Shown here one piece after another: positions 16,677-25,373 of a stretch of 63,223 bases of DNA. Numbering within the stretch: the first letter of the stretch is position 1; every line of letters starts with the position of its first letter. A model generated the notes under the pieces. That model saw only the letters and a list, made by a program, of their open reading frames with translations. It made no database searches and had not been told where the DNA came from. The stretch covers positions 1 to 63,223 of the forward strand of contig NZ_LIRJ01000082.1 of the NCBI RefSeq assembly GCF_001419745.1. The letters are read 5' to 3'. Source of the stretch: Streptomyces silaceus (lineage in GTDB: Bacteria; Actinomycetota; Actinomycetes; Streptomycetales; Streptomycetaceae). Made by a program: the position numbers and the translations under genes.

Positions 16677-18113
16677 ATGTCACAGCAGACCGCACGACGC
16701 GGGGGAGCGGCCTGGGCCCTCGTCATCACCGGCGTCGCCGGGTTCATGGCGGCGCTCGACAATCTCGTCGTCACCACCGCCCTGCCCGCCATCCGTGAGG
16801 ACCTCGGGGGAGCGCTGCACGACCTGGAATGGACGGTGAGCGCCTACACCCTCACCTTCGCCGTGCTGCTCATGTTCGGCGCCGCCCTGGGCGACCGCTT
16901 CGGCCGCCGCAGGCTCTTCGTCATCGGCGTCACGGTCTTCACCGGGGCCTCCGCCGCGGCGGCCCTCGCTCCCGGCATCGACGAGCTGATCGCCGCCCGC
17001 GCGGTGCAGGGCGTCGGCGCCGCGATCATGATGCCGCTCACGCTGACCCTGCTGACGGCGGCCGTGCCGGAGGCCAAGCGCGGGATGGCGTACGGCATAT
17101 GGGGCGCCGTCAACGGCCTCGCGGTCGCCAGCGGACCCCTGATCGGCGGCAGCCTCACCGAGCACGTCTCCTGGCAGTGGATCTTCTGGCTGAACGTCCC
17201 GCTCGGCGTCGCCCTGCTGCCCCTCGCCCGCCTCCGTCTCGCCGAGTCCCGCGGCGCCGGCGCGCGCCTCGACATCGCCGGCACCCTGCTCGCCAGCGGT
17301 GGACTCTTCGGAATCGTGTACGCCCTGGTGCGCGGCCCGCAGGACGGCTGGTCCAGCGCCACCGTGCTCACCAGCATGATCGCGGGCATCGCGCTGCTCG
17401 GCGGCTTCGTCCACCACGGCATCCGCAACAAGGCGCCGATGCTGCCGATGCGCCTCTTCCGTAGTCGTGCGTTCTCCGGGATCAACGCCGCGAGCCTGCT
17501 GATGTTCCTCGGGATGTTCGGCTCGATCTTCCTGCTCAGCCAGTACATGCAGCTCGTGCTCGGCTACTCGCCCACCGAGGCGGGGCTGCGGATGCTGCCC
17601 TGGACCGGCATGCCGATGCTCGTCTCGCCGCTCGCGGGCTACCTCTCCGACCGGATCGGCGGCCGTCCGGTCGTCGCCGCCGGTCTCTTCCTGCAGGCCG
17701 TGGGTCTGGCCTGGTACGCCGCCGTGGTGGCGCCCGGCGTCTCGTACGCCGTGCAGCTGCCCGCCCTGATCATCAGCGGCGTCGGGATGTCCCTGTTCTT
17801 CGCCCCGGCCTCCAACCTGGTCATGTCCAGCGTCCGCACCCACGAGCAGGGCATCGCGTCCGGCGCCAACAACGCGCTGCGCGAGGTCGGCGGCGTCCTC
17901 GGCATCGCCGTGATGTCCTCGATCTTCTCGGCGCAGGGCGGCTACGGGTCCGCGCAGGGCTTCGTGGACGGCCTGGAGCCCGCGCTGTGGGTGGGTTCCG
18001 CGACGGTGGCCCTCGCGGCCGTCGCCGCGCTGGTCATCCCGTCCCGCCGGGCCACGCCCGAGGCTTCCGGAGAGCCCTCCGCGAAGCCGGAGAGCGAGCT
18101 GGTCGCCGCCTGA
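16677..18113 (+). CDS. MFS drug efflux transporter (DHA2 / EmrB-QacA type)
   Basis: A 478-residue multi-spanning proton antiporter with about 14 hydrophobic segments. Family motifs: motif D1-like GFMAALDNLVVTTALPAIRE near residues 22-42, motif A GDRFGRRRLF near 72-82, and motif C-like GLAVASGPLIGG near 140-150. The type is typical for export of antibiotics, dyes and cationic compounds; the substrate is not predictable. A GGGGAA (16668-16673) precedes the ATG. It is controlled, by inference, by the adjacent TetR protein. A strong hairpin follows at 18150-18180. Confidence 0.93.
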   Translation: MSQQTARRGGAAWALVITGVAGFMAALDNLVVTTALPAIREDLGGALHDLEWTVSAYTLTFAVLLMFGAALGDRFGRRRLFVIGVTVFTGASAAAALAPGIDELIAARAVQGVGAAIMMPLTLTLLTAAVPEAKRGMAYGIWGAVNGLAVASGPLIGGSLTEHVSWQWIFWLNVPLGVALLPLARLRLAESRGAGARLDIAGTLLASGGLFGIVYALVRGPQDGWSSATVLTSMIAGIALLGGFVHHGIRNKAPMLPMRLFRSRAFSGINAASLLMFLGMFGSIFLLSQYMQLVLGYSPTEAGLRMLPWTGMPMLVSPLAGYLSDRIGGRPVVAAGLFLQAVGLAWYAAVVAPGVSYAVQLPALIISGVGMSLFFAPASNLVMSSVRTHEQGIASGANNALREVGGVLGIAVMSSIFSAQGGYGSAQGFVDGLEPALWVGSATVALAAVAALVIPSRRATPEASGEPSAKPESELVAA

Positions 18114-18149
18114 GCGACCCGTACGGGGACGGCCGCGACCGGCCGACCC

Positions 18150-18180
18150 GAACGGCCCCGCCCGACCGGCGGGGCCGTTC
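18150..18180 (+). terminator. Terminator of the MFS gene
   Basis: GAACGGCCCCG (18150-18160) pairs perfectly with CGGGGCCGTTC (18170-18180). It is immediately followed by the murB -10 element. Confidence 0.88.
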
Positions 18181-18183
18181 TCG

Positions 18184-18189
18184 TACTCT
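18184..18189 (+). promoter_or_regulatory. murB -10 hexamer (leaderless candidate)
   Basis: TACTCT lies 7 bases upstream of the murB GTG at 18197, so transcription should start at or beside the start codon. No clear -35 is visible because the terminator hairpin occupies that region. Confidence 0.55.
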
Positions 18190-18196
18190 TGACCAC

Positions 18197-19252
18197 GTGC
18201 AGGAACTCCACGATGCCCCGCTCGCCCCGCTGACCACCTTCCGGCTCGGCGGTCCCGCGACCCGTCTGATCACCGCGACGACCGACGCCGAGGTGATCGC
18301 CGCCGTCCGTGAGGCCGACGACTCCGGGACCCCGCTGCTGCTCATCGGCGGCGGCTCGAACCTGGTCATCGGCGACAAGGGCTTCGACGGCACCGCCCTG
18401 CGCATCGCCACCCAGGGCTTCGAACTCGACGGCACGGAGCTGGAGTTGGCGGCCGGCGAGACCTGGACCGACGCGGTCGCCCGCACCGTCGAGGCCGGCC
18501 TCGCGGGCATCGAGTGCCTCGCCGGGATCCCCGGCTCCGCGGGCGCGACGCCGATCCAGAACGTGGGGGCGTACGGCCAGGAGGTCTCCTCGACGATCAC
18601 CGAGGTGATCGCGTACGACCGGAAGACGCACGAGACGGTCGTGATTCCGAACGCCGAGTGCGAGTTCTCGTACCGCCACAGTCGCTTCAAGGCCGATCCC
18701 GACCGCTTCGTGGTCCTGCGGGTCCGCTTCGCGCTCGAGGACGCGCAGGGCATGAGCGCCCCGATCAAGTACCCGGAGACGGCGCGCACGCTCGGCGTCG
18801 AGGCCGGTGACCGGGTGCCCGCCGCGGTGGCCCGGGAGACCGTCCTGAAGCTCCGCGCGGGCAAGGGCATGGTGCTCGACCCCGAGGACCACGACAGCTG
18901 GTCGGCCGGGTCCTTCTTCACCAACCCGATCCTCACGGAGGGCGAGTTCGCCGCCTTCCACGCGCGCGTGGAGGAGCGCCTCGGGGCGGACGTCGCCCCG
19001 CCGGCCTTCCCGACGGGCGACGGCCACGTGAAGACCTCCGCCGCCTGGCTCATCGACAAGGCGGGCTTCACCAAGGGCTACGGAGAGGGCAGGGCCCGCA
19101 TCTCCACCAAGCACACCCTCGCCCTCACCAACCGCGGCGGCGCGACCACCGAGGACCTCCTGGCGCTCGCCCGCGAGGTCGTCGCCGGCGTGCGGGACGC
19201 CTTCGGGATCACGCTGGTCAACGAACCGGTGACGGTGGGCGTCAGCCTGTAG
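18197..19252 (+). CDS. murB: UDP-N-acetylmuramate dehydrogenase
   Basis: A 351-residue FAD enzyme that reduces UDP-GlcNAc-enolpyruvate to UDP-MurNAc in peptidoglycan precursor synthesis. FAD-binding elements LIGGGSNLVIGD (residues 49-60) and GIPGSAGATPIQNVGAYGQE are clear. The catalytic serine is Ser239 in SAGSFFTNP, and the conserved Arg of FSYRHSRFK is present. The GTG at 18197 begins at the usual TTFRLGG distance and lies just behind a TACTCT, suggesting a leaderless mRNA. The gene converges on an SDR gene across a bidirectional terminator. Confidence 0.96.
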   Translation: MQELHDAPLAPLTTFRLGGPATRLITATTDAEVIAAVREADDSGTPLLLIGGGSNLVIGDKGFDGTALRIATQGFELDGTELELAAGETWTDAVARTVEAGLAGIECLAGIPGSAGATPIQNVGAYGQEVSSTITEVIAYDRKTHETVVIPNAECEFSYRHSRFKADPDRFVVLRVRFALEDAQGMSAPIKYPETARTLGVEAGDRVPAAVARETVLKLRAGKGMVLDPEDHDSWSAGSFFTNPILTEGEFAAFHARVEERLGADVAPPAFPTGDGHVKTSAAWLIDKAGFTKGYGEGRARISTKHTLALTNRGGATTEDLLALAREVVAGVRDAFGITLVNEPVTVGVSL

Positions 19253-19266
19253 TCGCCCGTTTCGGG

Positions 19267-19303
19267 CTTCCCCGGGAGGCCTTTCGGGCGCCTCCTGGGG
19301 GAG
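19267..19303. terminator. Bidirectional terminator between murB and the SDR gene
   Basis: A long stem, CTTCCCCGGGAGGC (19267-19280) with GCCTCCTGGGGGAG (19290-19303, two wobble pairs), with a 9-base loop lies between convergent genes. Confidence 0.82.
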
Positions 19304-19307
19304 GGGC

Positions 19308-19946
19308 TCAGTACGCCACTCCCACGCCCTGCTTCACCGTCGTCGGATCGTCGACCGCGCCCAGCATCGCGTGCGCCACGTCCGCGCGCGCGATCGTGCG
19401 CCCCGCGCGTGGGAAGCCGCCCACGACCTTGCGGTAGGTCCCGGTCACGGGCTTGTCCAGGAGTCGCGGGGGACGGACCGACGTCCAGTCCGTCGCGCTG
19501 TTCGCCAGATCGGCCTCCATGACGGTCAGATCGGCGTACACGTCCTTGAAGACCCTGCCGATCACGACCCGCATCGCGCGGTCGAGCAGGGGTGAGTCCG
19601 CCGGTGCCAGGCCCACGGGGCCCGCGCTCACGACCACGAGCCGCCGCACGCCCTCCGCCTCCATCGCGCGCACCACGGAGCGCGTCAGTTGCGTGGCGAT
19701 CCCCGTGCCCGCGTCCGCGCGCCTGCGGGCGCCGAGCCCCGAGAGCACCGCGTCCCGCCCGGCGACCGCCGGGCGCAGGGCCTCGGGATCGCGCAGGTCC
19801 GCGCGGACGACCCGCAGGCCCTCGCCCGTCACCTCCAGCCGTGCGGGATCGCGGACGACCGCCGTGACCTCATGGCCCGCCGCGAGCGCCTGCCGGACGA
19901 TTTCCCTGCCGACGCCGCCGGTGGCACCGAACACCGTGAGCTTCAT
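19308..19946 (-). CDS. NAD(P)-binding oxidoreductase (atypical SDR)
   Basis: A 212-residue Rossmann-fold protein. The nucleotide-binding motif KLTVFGATGGVGREIVRQAL opens the protein, the usual TGxxGxxG pattern. The middle segment RRLVVVSAGPVG corresponds to the fifth strand, but a classical YxxxK is not obvious, so catalysis is uncertain. The ATG at 19946 has GAGGAGGG just upstream on the minus strand. It is divergent from a TetR gene with two operators in between, and is therefore the likely regulated target. Confidence 0.86.
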   Translation of the reverse strand: MKLTVFGATGGVGREIVRQALAAGHEVTAVVRDPARLEVTGEGLRVVRADLRDPEALRPAVAGRDAVLSGLGARRRADAGTGIATQLTRSVVRAMEAEGVRRLVVVSAGPVGLAPADSPLLDRAMRVVIGRVFKDVYADLTVMEADLANSATDWTSVRPPRLLDKPVTGTYRKVVGGFPRAGRTIARADVAHAMLGAVDDPTTVKQGVGVAY

Positions 19947-19966
19947 CGCGCACCCTCCTCGGGTGG

Positions 19967-20005
19967 GTAAGTGTTCACTCACCACTAGAGTGAGTAAGCA
20001 CTCAC
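19967..20005. promoter_or_regulatory. Two predicted TetR operators in the divergent SDR/TetR promoter region
   Basis: GTAAGT-GTTC-ACTCAC (19967-19982) and GTGAGT-AAGC-ACTCAC (19990-20005) are two 16-bp inverted repeats of the form GTRAGT-N4-ACTCAC, 23 bp centre to centre. They lie 20 bases from the SDR start and 27 bases from the TetR start, so one protein could control both genes. Confidence 0.78.
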
Positions 20006-20032
20006 CCACTCGTCAAGTCTGGTTGGACGGCC

Positions 20033-20629
20033 ATGCAGCAGAAGCCCACCCGGGCCCGCATCCTCGACGCGGCCCACGAACTCATGTTCACCCTCGGCCT
20101 CGCCCGCGCCACCACCAAGGAGATCGCCAAGGCGGCGGGCTGCTCCGAAGCCGCGCTCTACAAGCACTTCGCGAGCAAGGAGGAGCTGTTCGTGAGCGTC
20201 CTCCAGGAGCGCCTGCCGCGCCTCAACCCGCGGCTGCGCCAGCTCATCGACGAGCCGGGGGAGCGCACCGTGGAGGAGAACCTCACCGAGATCGCCCGCC
20301 TGGCCAGCCACTTCTACGCGGAGAGCTTCCCGATCGCCGCCTCCTTGTACGCCGAGACCAAGCTCAAGCGCCGCCACGAGGACTCCATGCGGGAGATGGG
20401 CACCGGCCCCCACATGCCCATCGAGGCCCTCGACGCCTATCTGCGCGCCGAACGCGACGCGGGGCGCATCGCCCCCGACGCCGACACCTTCGCGGCCGCC
20501 TCGCTCCTGCTGGGCGCCTGCGCGCAGCGTTCCTTCGCCTATGACGCCACGGTCGGCAAGGAGCCCCCGCAGCCCGTCGACGAGTTCGCCGCGGGCCTCG
20601 CCCGCACCCTCCTGAAGGGCATCAGCTGA
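20033..20629 (+). CDS. TetR/AcrR family regulator
   Basis: A 198-residue repressor-type regulator. The helix-turn-helix is at about residues 26-46 (ATTKEIAKAAGCSEAALYKH), followed by FASKEELF, a standard TetR domain end. The C-terminal part is an all-helical ligand-binding domain. It is divergent from the SDR gene across 86 bases that hold two inverted repeats, so autoregulation and control of the SDR gene are inferred. The inducer is unknown. It converges on the adenosine deaminase gene with a 9-base gap. Confidence 0.92.
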   Translation: MQQKPTRARILDAAHELMFTLGLARATTKEIAKAAGCSEAALYKHFASKEELFVSVLQERLPRLNPRLRQLIDEPGERTVEENLTEIARLASHFYAESFPIAASLYAETKLKRRHEDSMREMGTGPHMPIEALDAYLRAERDAGRIAPDADTFAAASLLLGACAQRSFAYDATVGKEPPQPVDEFAAGLARTLLKGIS

Positions 20630-20638
20630 CCGGCGGGG

Positions 20639-21658
20639 TCAGTCCGCCAGCCACTCGTCCACCCCGGCCAGCAGCTTGGCCCGTACGTCCTCGGGGGCTG
20701 CCGAGCCGCGCACCGACTGCCGTGCCAGCTCGGCCAGTTCGGCGTCGGTGAAGTCGTGGTGCCGGCGCGCGATCTCGTACTGGTCGGCCAGGCGCGCCCC
20801 GAAGAGCAGCGGGTCGTCGGCGCCGAGCGCCATCGGCACCCCGGCGTCGAAGAGCGTCCGCAGCGGCACGTCCTCGGGCTTCTCGTAGACGCCGAGCGCC
20901 ACATTGGAGGCCGGGCACACCTCGCACGTCACGCCCCGGTCCGCGAGCCGCTTCAGGAGCCGCGGGTCCTCGGCGGCCCGCACCCCGTGCCCGATCCGCG
21001 CCGCGTGCAGGTCGTCCAGGCAGTCCCGCACCGACGAGGGACCGGTCAGCTCGCCGCCGTGCGGCGCCGCGAGCAGGCCGCCGTCGCGCGCGATGGCGAA
21101 GGCCCGGTCGAAGTCCCGGGCCATGCCCCGGCGTTCGTCGTTGGACAGGCCGAAGCCGACGATGCCCCGGTCCGCGTACCGCACGGCGAGCCGCGCCAGC
21201 GTGCGGGCGTCCAGGGGGTGCTTCATGCGGTTCGCGGCGACCAGGACGCGCATCCCGAGGCCGGTCTCGCGCGAGGCGCTCTCGACGGCGTCCAGGATGA
21301 TCTCCAGGGCCGGGATCAGACCGCCCAGGCGCGGCGCGTACGAGGTCGGGTCGACCTGGATCTCCAGCCAGCCCGCCCCGTCCCGCAGATCCTCCTCCGC
21401 GGCCTCGCGCACCAGGCGCCGGATGTCGTCGGGCTCGCGCAGACAGGAGCGCGCGGCGTCGTAGAGGCGCTGGAAGCGGAACCACCCGCGCTCGTCCGTG
21501 GCCCGCAGCTTCGGTGGCTCGGCGCCGGTCAGGGCCTCCGGGAGCCGCACGCCGTACTTGTCGGCGAGCTCGAGCAGGGTGGAGGGCCGCATCGACCCGG
21601 TGAAGTGCAGGTGCAGATGGGCCTTCGGCAGCTCTCTTACGTCTCGTACACGCTCCAT
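20639..21658 (-). CDS. add: Adenosine deaminase
   Basis: A 339-residue zinc enzyme of the adenosine/AMP deaminase family, converting adenosine to inosine for purine salvage. Seen: the zinc-site KAHLHLHFTGS near residues 12-21, PHGGELTGP (His and catalytic Glu), GHGVRAAEDP, CPASNVALG, and the metal Asp pair in LGADDPLLFG. The ATG at 21658 (MERVRDVRELPKAH) is the family-typical start; in-frame upstream codons exist but lack support. The order murB, add, aspC, secE is as I recall it for S. coelicolor. Minus strand, converging on the TetR gene. Confidence 0.94.
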   Translation of the reverse strand: MERVRDVRELPKAHLHLHFTGSMRPSTLLELADKYGVRLPEALTGAEPPKLRATDERGWFRFQRLYDAARSCLREPDDIRRLVREAAEEDLRDGAGWLEIQVDPTSYAPRLGGLIPALEIILDAVESASRETGLGMRVLVAANRMKHPLDARTLARLAVRYADRGIVGFGLSNDERRGMARDFDRAFAIARDGGLLAAPHGGELTGPSSVRDCLDDLHAARIGHGVRAAEDPRLLKRLADRGVTCEVCPASNVALGVYEKPEDVPLRTLFDAGVPMALGADDPLLFGARLADQYEIARRHHDFTDAELAELARQSVRGSAAPEDVRAKLLAGVDEWLAD

Positions 21659-21733
21659 TCCAGGATCTTGCCGTACGGGTGCGGCGTCCCGGTAGCGGCT
21701 TTCCACCTTCGGGACCTTTCCCGAACGAAGAAA

Positions 21734-21765
21734 CGGGCCGCCTCTCCGGAGGGAGAGACGGCCCG
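21734..21765 (-). terminator. Terminator of the aminotransferase gene
   Basis: CGGGCCG (21734-21740) pairs with CGGCCCG (21759-21765), with an inner CTCTCC/GGAGAG and GGAG loop. On the minus strand it is followed by TTTCTT. Confidence 0.85.
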
Positions 21766-21872
21766 CACGCGCGCGTGGAACGCTGTTTTCCGCCACGAAA
21801 TGCCGCGAAACGCCGAACGGCGTCGCGGACATCGGCCGCGGATCCCAGCAGTCGAGAGCCCGGCCGCGAACC

Positions 21873-23099
21873 TCAGTCGCGGGCCTCGGCCAGCAGCTTC
21901 TGGATCCGCGAGACGCCCTCGACGAGGTCCTCGTCGCCGAGCGCGTACGACAGGCGCAGGTAGCCCGGCGTCCCGAAGGCCTCGCCCGGAACCACCGCGA
22001 CCTCGGCCTCCTCCAGGATCAGCGCGGCCAGCTCGACGGAGTCCTGCGGGCGCTTGCCGCGGATCTCCTTGCCGATGAGGCCCTTCACCGAGGGGTACGC
22101 GTAGAAGGCGCCCTCGGGCTCGGGGCAGAGCACCCCGTCGATGTCGTTGAGCATCCGCACGATGGTCTTGCGGCGCCGGTCGAAGGCCTCGCGCATCTTC
22201 TCGACGGCGACCAGGTCTCCGGAGACGGCGGCCAGTGCGGCGGCCTGCGCGACATTCGAGACGTTGGACGTGGCGTGCGACTGGAGGTTCGTCGCGGCCT
22301 TCACCACGTCCTTCGGGCCGATGATCCACCCGACGCGCCAGCCGGTCATCGCGTACGTCTTGGCGACGCCGTTGACCACGATGCACTTGTCGCGCAGCTC
22401 GGGCAGGAGCGCGGGGAGCGAGGTGAACTTCGCGTCTCCGTAGACGAGGTGCTCGTAGATCTCGTCGGTCATGACCCACAGGCCGTGCTCGACGGCCCAG
22501 CGGCCGATCGCCTCGGCGTCGGCCTCGCTGTAGACGGCGCCCGTCGGGTTCGACGGCGACACGAAGAGCACGACCTTCGTGCGCTCCGTGCGCGCGGCCT
22601 CCAGCTGCTCCACGGAGACGCGGTAGCCGGTGGTCTCGTCGGCGACGACCGCGACCGGGACACCCCCGGCGAGACGGATCGACTCCGGGTACGTCGTCCA
22701 GTAGGGGGCCGGGACGATGACCTCGTCGCCCGGGTCGAGGATCGCGGCGAACGCCTCGTAGATGGCCTGCTTGCCGCCGTTGGTCACCAGGATCTGCGAC
22801 GCGTCGACCTCGTAGCCCGAGTCGCGCAGCGTCTTCGTGGCGATCGCGGCCTTGAGCTCGGGCAGCCCGCCCGCCGGCGTGTACCGGTGGAACTTCGGGT
22901 TCTTGCAGGCCTCGATGGCCGCTTCGACGATGTAGTCCGGCGTGGGGAAGTCGGGCTCACCCGCGCCGAAGCCGATCACCGGGCGCCCGGCGGCCTTGAG
23001 GGCCTTGGCCTTGGCGTCGACGGCGAGGGTGGCGGACTCGGAGATCGCGCCGATGCGCGCGGACACCCGGCGCTCGGTCGGAGGAGTAGCAGCGCTCAT
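21873..23099 (-). CDS. aspC: Aspartate aminotransferase (class I PLP enzyme)
   Basis: A 408-residue pyridoxal-phosphate enzyme, probably transferring amino groups between aspartate/glutamate and oxo acids. Hallmarks: [12 protein letters not shown] (residues 43-54), [12 protein letters not shown] (181-192), [12 protein letters not shown], and the PLP lysine Lys247 in [17 protein letters not shown]. It is the subgroup I-gamma type found next to secE in actinobacteria. The ATG at 23099 ([17 protein letters not shown]) fits; an in-frame upstream start at 23153 is less likely. It is divergent from tRNA-Trp. Confidence 0.94.
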   Translation of the reverse strand: MSAATPPTERRVSARIGAISESATLAVDAKAKALKAAGRPVIGFGAGEPDFPTPDYIVEAAIEACKNPKFHRYTPAGGLPELKAAIATKTLRDSGYEVDASQILVTNGGKQAIYEAFAAILDPGDEVIVPAPYWTTYPESIRLAGGVPVAVVADETTGYRVSVEQLEAARTERTKVVLFVSPSNPTGAVYSEADAEAIGRWAVEHGLWVMTDEIYEHLVYGDAKFTSLPALLPELRDKCIVVNGVAKTYAMTGWRVGWIIGPKDVVKAATNLQSHATSNVSNVAQAAALAAVSGDLVAVEKMREAFDRRRKTIVRMLNDIDGVLCPEPEGAFYAYPSVKGLIGKEIRGKRPQDSVELAALILEEAEVAVVPGEAFGTPGYLRLSYALGDEDLVEGVSRIQKLLAEARD

Positions 23100-23280
23100 G
23101 ACCCCATCGTTCCAGACCCGAAACGACCCCGGCACGCGGGATTCCAAGAGCATCGGAACCCTTTCTGTTCGACGGAGGGCCGCGGACCACGTACACTCAC
23201 TGCTCGTTGGCCCTCACCGGCCGCTTCTTCCCGGCACACTCCGTGCACATGGGCGGATGCGGTAGGTTGGGGAAAACCAA

Positions 23281-23353
23281 AGGGTCGTAGCTCAATTGGT
23301 AGAGCACTGGTCTCCAAAACCAGCGGTTGGGGGTTCAAGTCCCTCCGGCCCTG
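23281..23353 (+). tRNA. tRNA-Trp (CCA anticodon)
   Basis: A 73-nt tRNA. The acceptor AGGGTCG pairs with CGGCCCT (23346-23352, one wobble), the discriminator is G. The anticodon stem CTGGT/ACCAG holds the loop CTCCAAA with anticodon CCA. It lies 107 bases upstream of secE on the same strand. Confidence 0.97.
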
Positions 23354-23460
23354 CTACACACTCCTTCGCCAGGATGTGTGCGCATGTACGTACTGCAATG
23401 CACCGCCGTGCGGCTCAACCGGGCGCGGCACGGCCACGACCCGGAATCAGGTGAGGACGA

Positions 23461-23748
23461 GTGACGGACGCCGTGGGCTCCATCGACATGCCTGATGCCC
23501 AGGACGAGGCGCCGGACTCCAAGAAGAAGGCCCGCAAGGGCGGCAAGCGCGGCAAGAAGGGCCCCTTCGGCCGTCTCGCGCTCTTCTACCGACAGATCAT
23601 CGCGGAGCTCCGCAAGGTCGTCTGGCCGACTCGCAGTCAGCTCACCACGTACACCACAGTGGTGATTGTCTTCGTCGTCATCATGATCGGCCTCGTGACC
23701 GTGATTGACTATGGCTTCAGCCACGCTGTCAAGTACATCTTCGGCTGA
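23461..23748 (+). CDS. secE: Preprotein translocase subunit SecE
   Basis: A 95-residue membrane protein of the SecYEG channel. The N-terminal half is charged and Lys-rich. The conserved amphipathic motif [13 protein letters not shown] is at residues 48-60 and one transmembrane helix spans about residues 63-85. A single helix is usual for actinobacterial SecE, against three in E. coli. The GTG start has a GGTGAGGA upstream. It precedes nusG, the nearly universal bacterial order. Confidence 0.96.
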   Translation: MTDAVGSIDMPDAQDEAPDSKKKARKGGKRGKKGPFGRLALFYRQIIAELRKVVWPTRSQLTTYTTVVIVFVVIMIGLVTVIDYGFSHAVKYIFG

Positions 23749-23760
23749 GCCGAGAGCGAA

Positions 23761-23780
23761 GGGCGCCGTTCCCGGCGCCC
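23761..23780 (+). terminator. Hairpin between secE and nusG
   Basis: GGGCGCCG (23761-23768) pairs perfectly with CGGCGCCC (23773-23780) around TTCC. Without a clear T-run it may act as a partial terminator or an mRNA stabiliser. Confidence 0.6.
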
Positions 23781-23825
23781 CTATTCGCGTGTTCCACCCC
23801 ATGTATCCAGGAAGAAGCAGCCACC

Positions 23826-24683
23826 GTGTCTGACCCGAACCTGAACGACGCCATCGAGTCGGCGGAGTCCGTGGAGGACCAGATCGACATCGTCGAGGCG
23901 GCGGACGCCGAGGAGCCGGATCAGGCCGAAGCTGCCGACGCCGCTGCCGGCGAGCCCGCCGAAGAGGCCGCCATCCACCTGGAGGGCGACGCCGAGGCCG
24001 TCGTCGAGACCGACGAGGACGAGGACGCCGTCGCCGAGGTCGCCGACGAGGAGGAGGCCGAGCCGGTCGACCCGATCGTCGCCCTGCGCGAGGAACTCCG
24101 CACCCTCCCCGGCGAGTGGTACGTCATCCACACCTACGCCGGTTACGAGAACCGCGTGAAGACCAACCTCGAGCAGCGTGCCGTCTCGCTGAACGTCGAG
24201 GACTTCATCTTCCAGGCCGAGGTGCCGCAGGAAGAGGTCGCGCAGATCAAGAACGGCGAGCGCAAGACCATCCGTCAGAACAAGCTCCCCGGCTACGTGC
24301 TGGTGCGCATGGACCTGACGAACGAGTCCTGGGGCGTCGTCCGCAACACCCCCGGCGTCACCGGCTTCGTGGGCAACGCCTACGACCCGTACCCGCTGAC
24401 CCTGGACGAGATCGTCAAGATGCTCGCCCCGGAGGCCGAGGAGAAGGCCGCCCGCGAGGCCGCCGAGGCCGAGGGCAAGCCCGCTCCGCAGCGCAAGGTC
24501 GAGGTCCAGGTCCTGGACTTCGAGGTCGGCGACTCGGTCACCGTCACCGACGGCCCGTTCGCGACGCTGCAGGCGACGATCAACGAGATCAACGCCGACT
24601 CGAAGAAGGTCAAGGGCCTCGTCGAGATCTTCGGTCGCGAGACCCCGGTCGAGCTCAGCTTCGACCAGATCCAGAAGAACTAG
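23826..24683 (+). CDS. nusG: Transcription termination/antitermination factor NusG
   Basis: A 285-residue transcription elongation factor that binds RNA polymerase and couples to Rho or ribosomal S10. Residues 1-90 are a strongly acidic Glu/Asp/Ala extension, typical of streptomycetes and absent from E. coli NusG (about 180 residues). The NGN domain starts near residue 97 ([17 protein letters not shown]) and includes [12 protein letters not shown]. The C-terminal KOW domain begins at [15 protein letters not shown]. The start is GTG at 23826. It is followed by a long terminator-like hairpin before rplK. Confidence 0.97.
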   Translation: MSDPNLNDAIESAESVEDQIDIVEAADAEEPDQAEAADAAAGEPAEEAAIHLEGDAEAVVETDEDEDAVAEVADEEEAEPVDPIVALREELRTLPGEWYVIHTYAGYENRVKTNLEQRAVSLNVEDFIFQAEVPQEEVAQIKNGERKTIRQNKLPGYVLVRMDLTNESWGVVRNTPGVTGFVGNAYDPYPLTLDEIVKMLAPEAEEKAAREAAEAEGKPAPQRKVEVQVLDFEVGDSVTVTDGPFATLQATINEINADSKKVKGLVEIFGRETPVELSFDQIQKN

Positions 24684-24710
24684 CTTCCGCTGGAACATAC
24701 GCTTCCGACC

Positions 24711-24755
24711 AGGTCAGACAGGCTGCCAAAGCCGGTCTGACCTGCTCGGTTTTTA
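24711..24755 (+). terminator. Terminator after nusG
   Basis: AGGTCAGAC (24711-24719) pairs with GTCTGACCT (24735-24743); an inner GGCT/AGCC extends it; a TTTTT run follows at about 24750. It separates nusG from the rplKA transcript. Confidence 0.88.
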
Positions 24756-24794
24756 GCTGCGCGACTATACCCGTTATCGTTGTGCGGTATGCCT

Positions 24795-24814
24795 CCATCC
24801 GGATGACCGGATGG
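24795..24814 (+). promoter_or_regulatory. Hairpin in the rplK leader
   Basis: CCATCCGG (24795-24802) pairs perfectly with CCGGATGG (24807-24814) around ATGA, 36 bases upstream of rplK. L1 is known to autoregulate L11-L1 operons by binding the leader mRNA; this hairpin is a candidate site, by position only. Confidence 0.45.
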
Positions 24815-24850
24815 CCGGCTGAAAACTCTCACTAGGACCCGGAGAGAGCA

Positions 24851-25285
24851 ATGCCTCCCAAGAAGAAGAAGGTCACGGGGCTGATCAAGCTCCAGATCCA
24901 GGCTGGTGCCGCCAACCCGGCCCCGCCGGTCGGTCCCGCGCTGGGCCAGCACGGCGTCAACATCATGGAGTTCTGCAAGGCCTACAACGCCGCGACCGAG
25001 TCGCAGCGTGGCTGGGTGATCCCGGTGGAGATCACGGTCTACGAAGACCGCTCCTTCACCTTCGTCACCAAGACGCCGCCGGCCGCCAAGATGATCCTCA
25101 AGGCCGCTGGTGTCGAGAAGGGCTCCGGCGAGCCCCACAAGACCAAGGTCGCCAAGGTCACCGAGGCGCAGATCCGCGAGATCGCGCAGACCAAGATGGA
25201 AGACCTCAACGCCAACGACCTGGACGCCGCGTCGAAGATCATCGCCGGCACCGCCCGTTCCATGGGCATCACGGTCGAGGGCTGA
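24851..25285 (+). CDS. rplK: 50S ribosomal protein L11
   Basis: A 144-residue protein that binds the GTPase-associated centre of 23S rRNA together with L10-L12. The proline-rich hinge [11 protein letters not shown] (residues 22-32), the site where thiostrepton-resistance changes occur, looks normal. The RNA-binding C-terminal domain ends with [24 protein letters not shown] precedes the ATG. The leader holds a perfect hairpin at 24795-24814. It is followed by rplA after 88 bases, the standard L11-L1 pair. Confidence 0.98.
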
Positions 25286-25373
25286 GCCTCCTCCCCGTCT
25301 GACCTTTCTCAGTGGTAGGGCCAAGCGCTGGCCCGCACCACGACTCCATACCTGAACCACACCAGGAGCAGAA

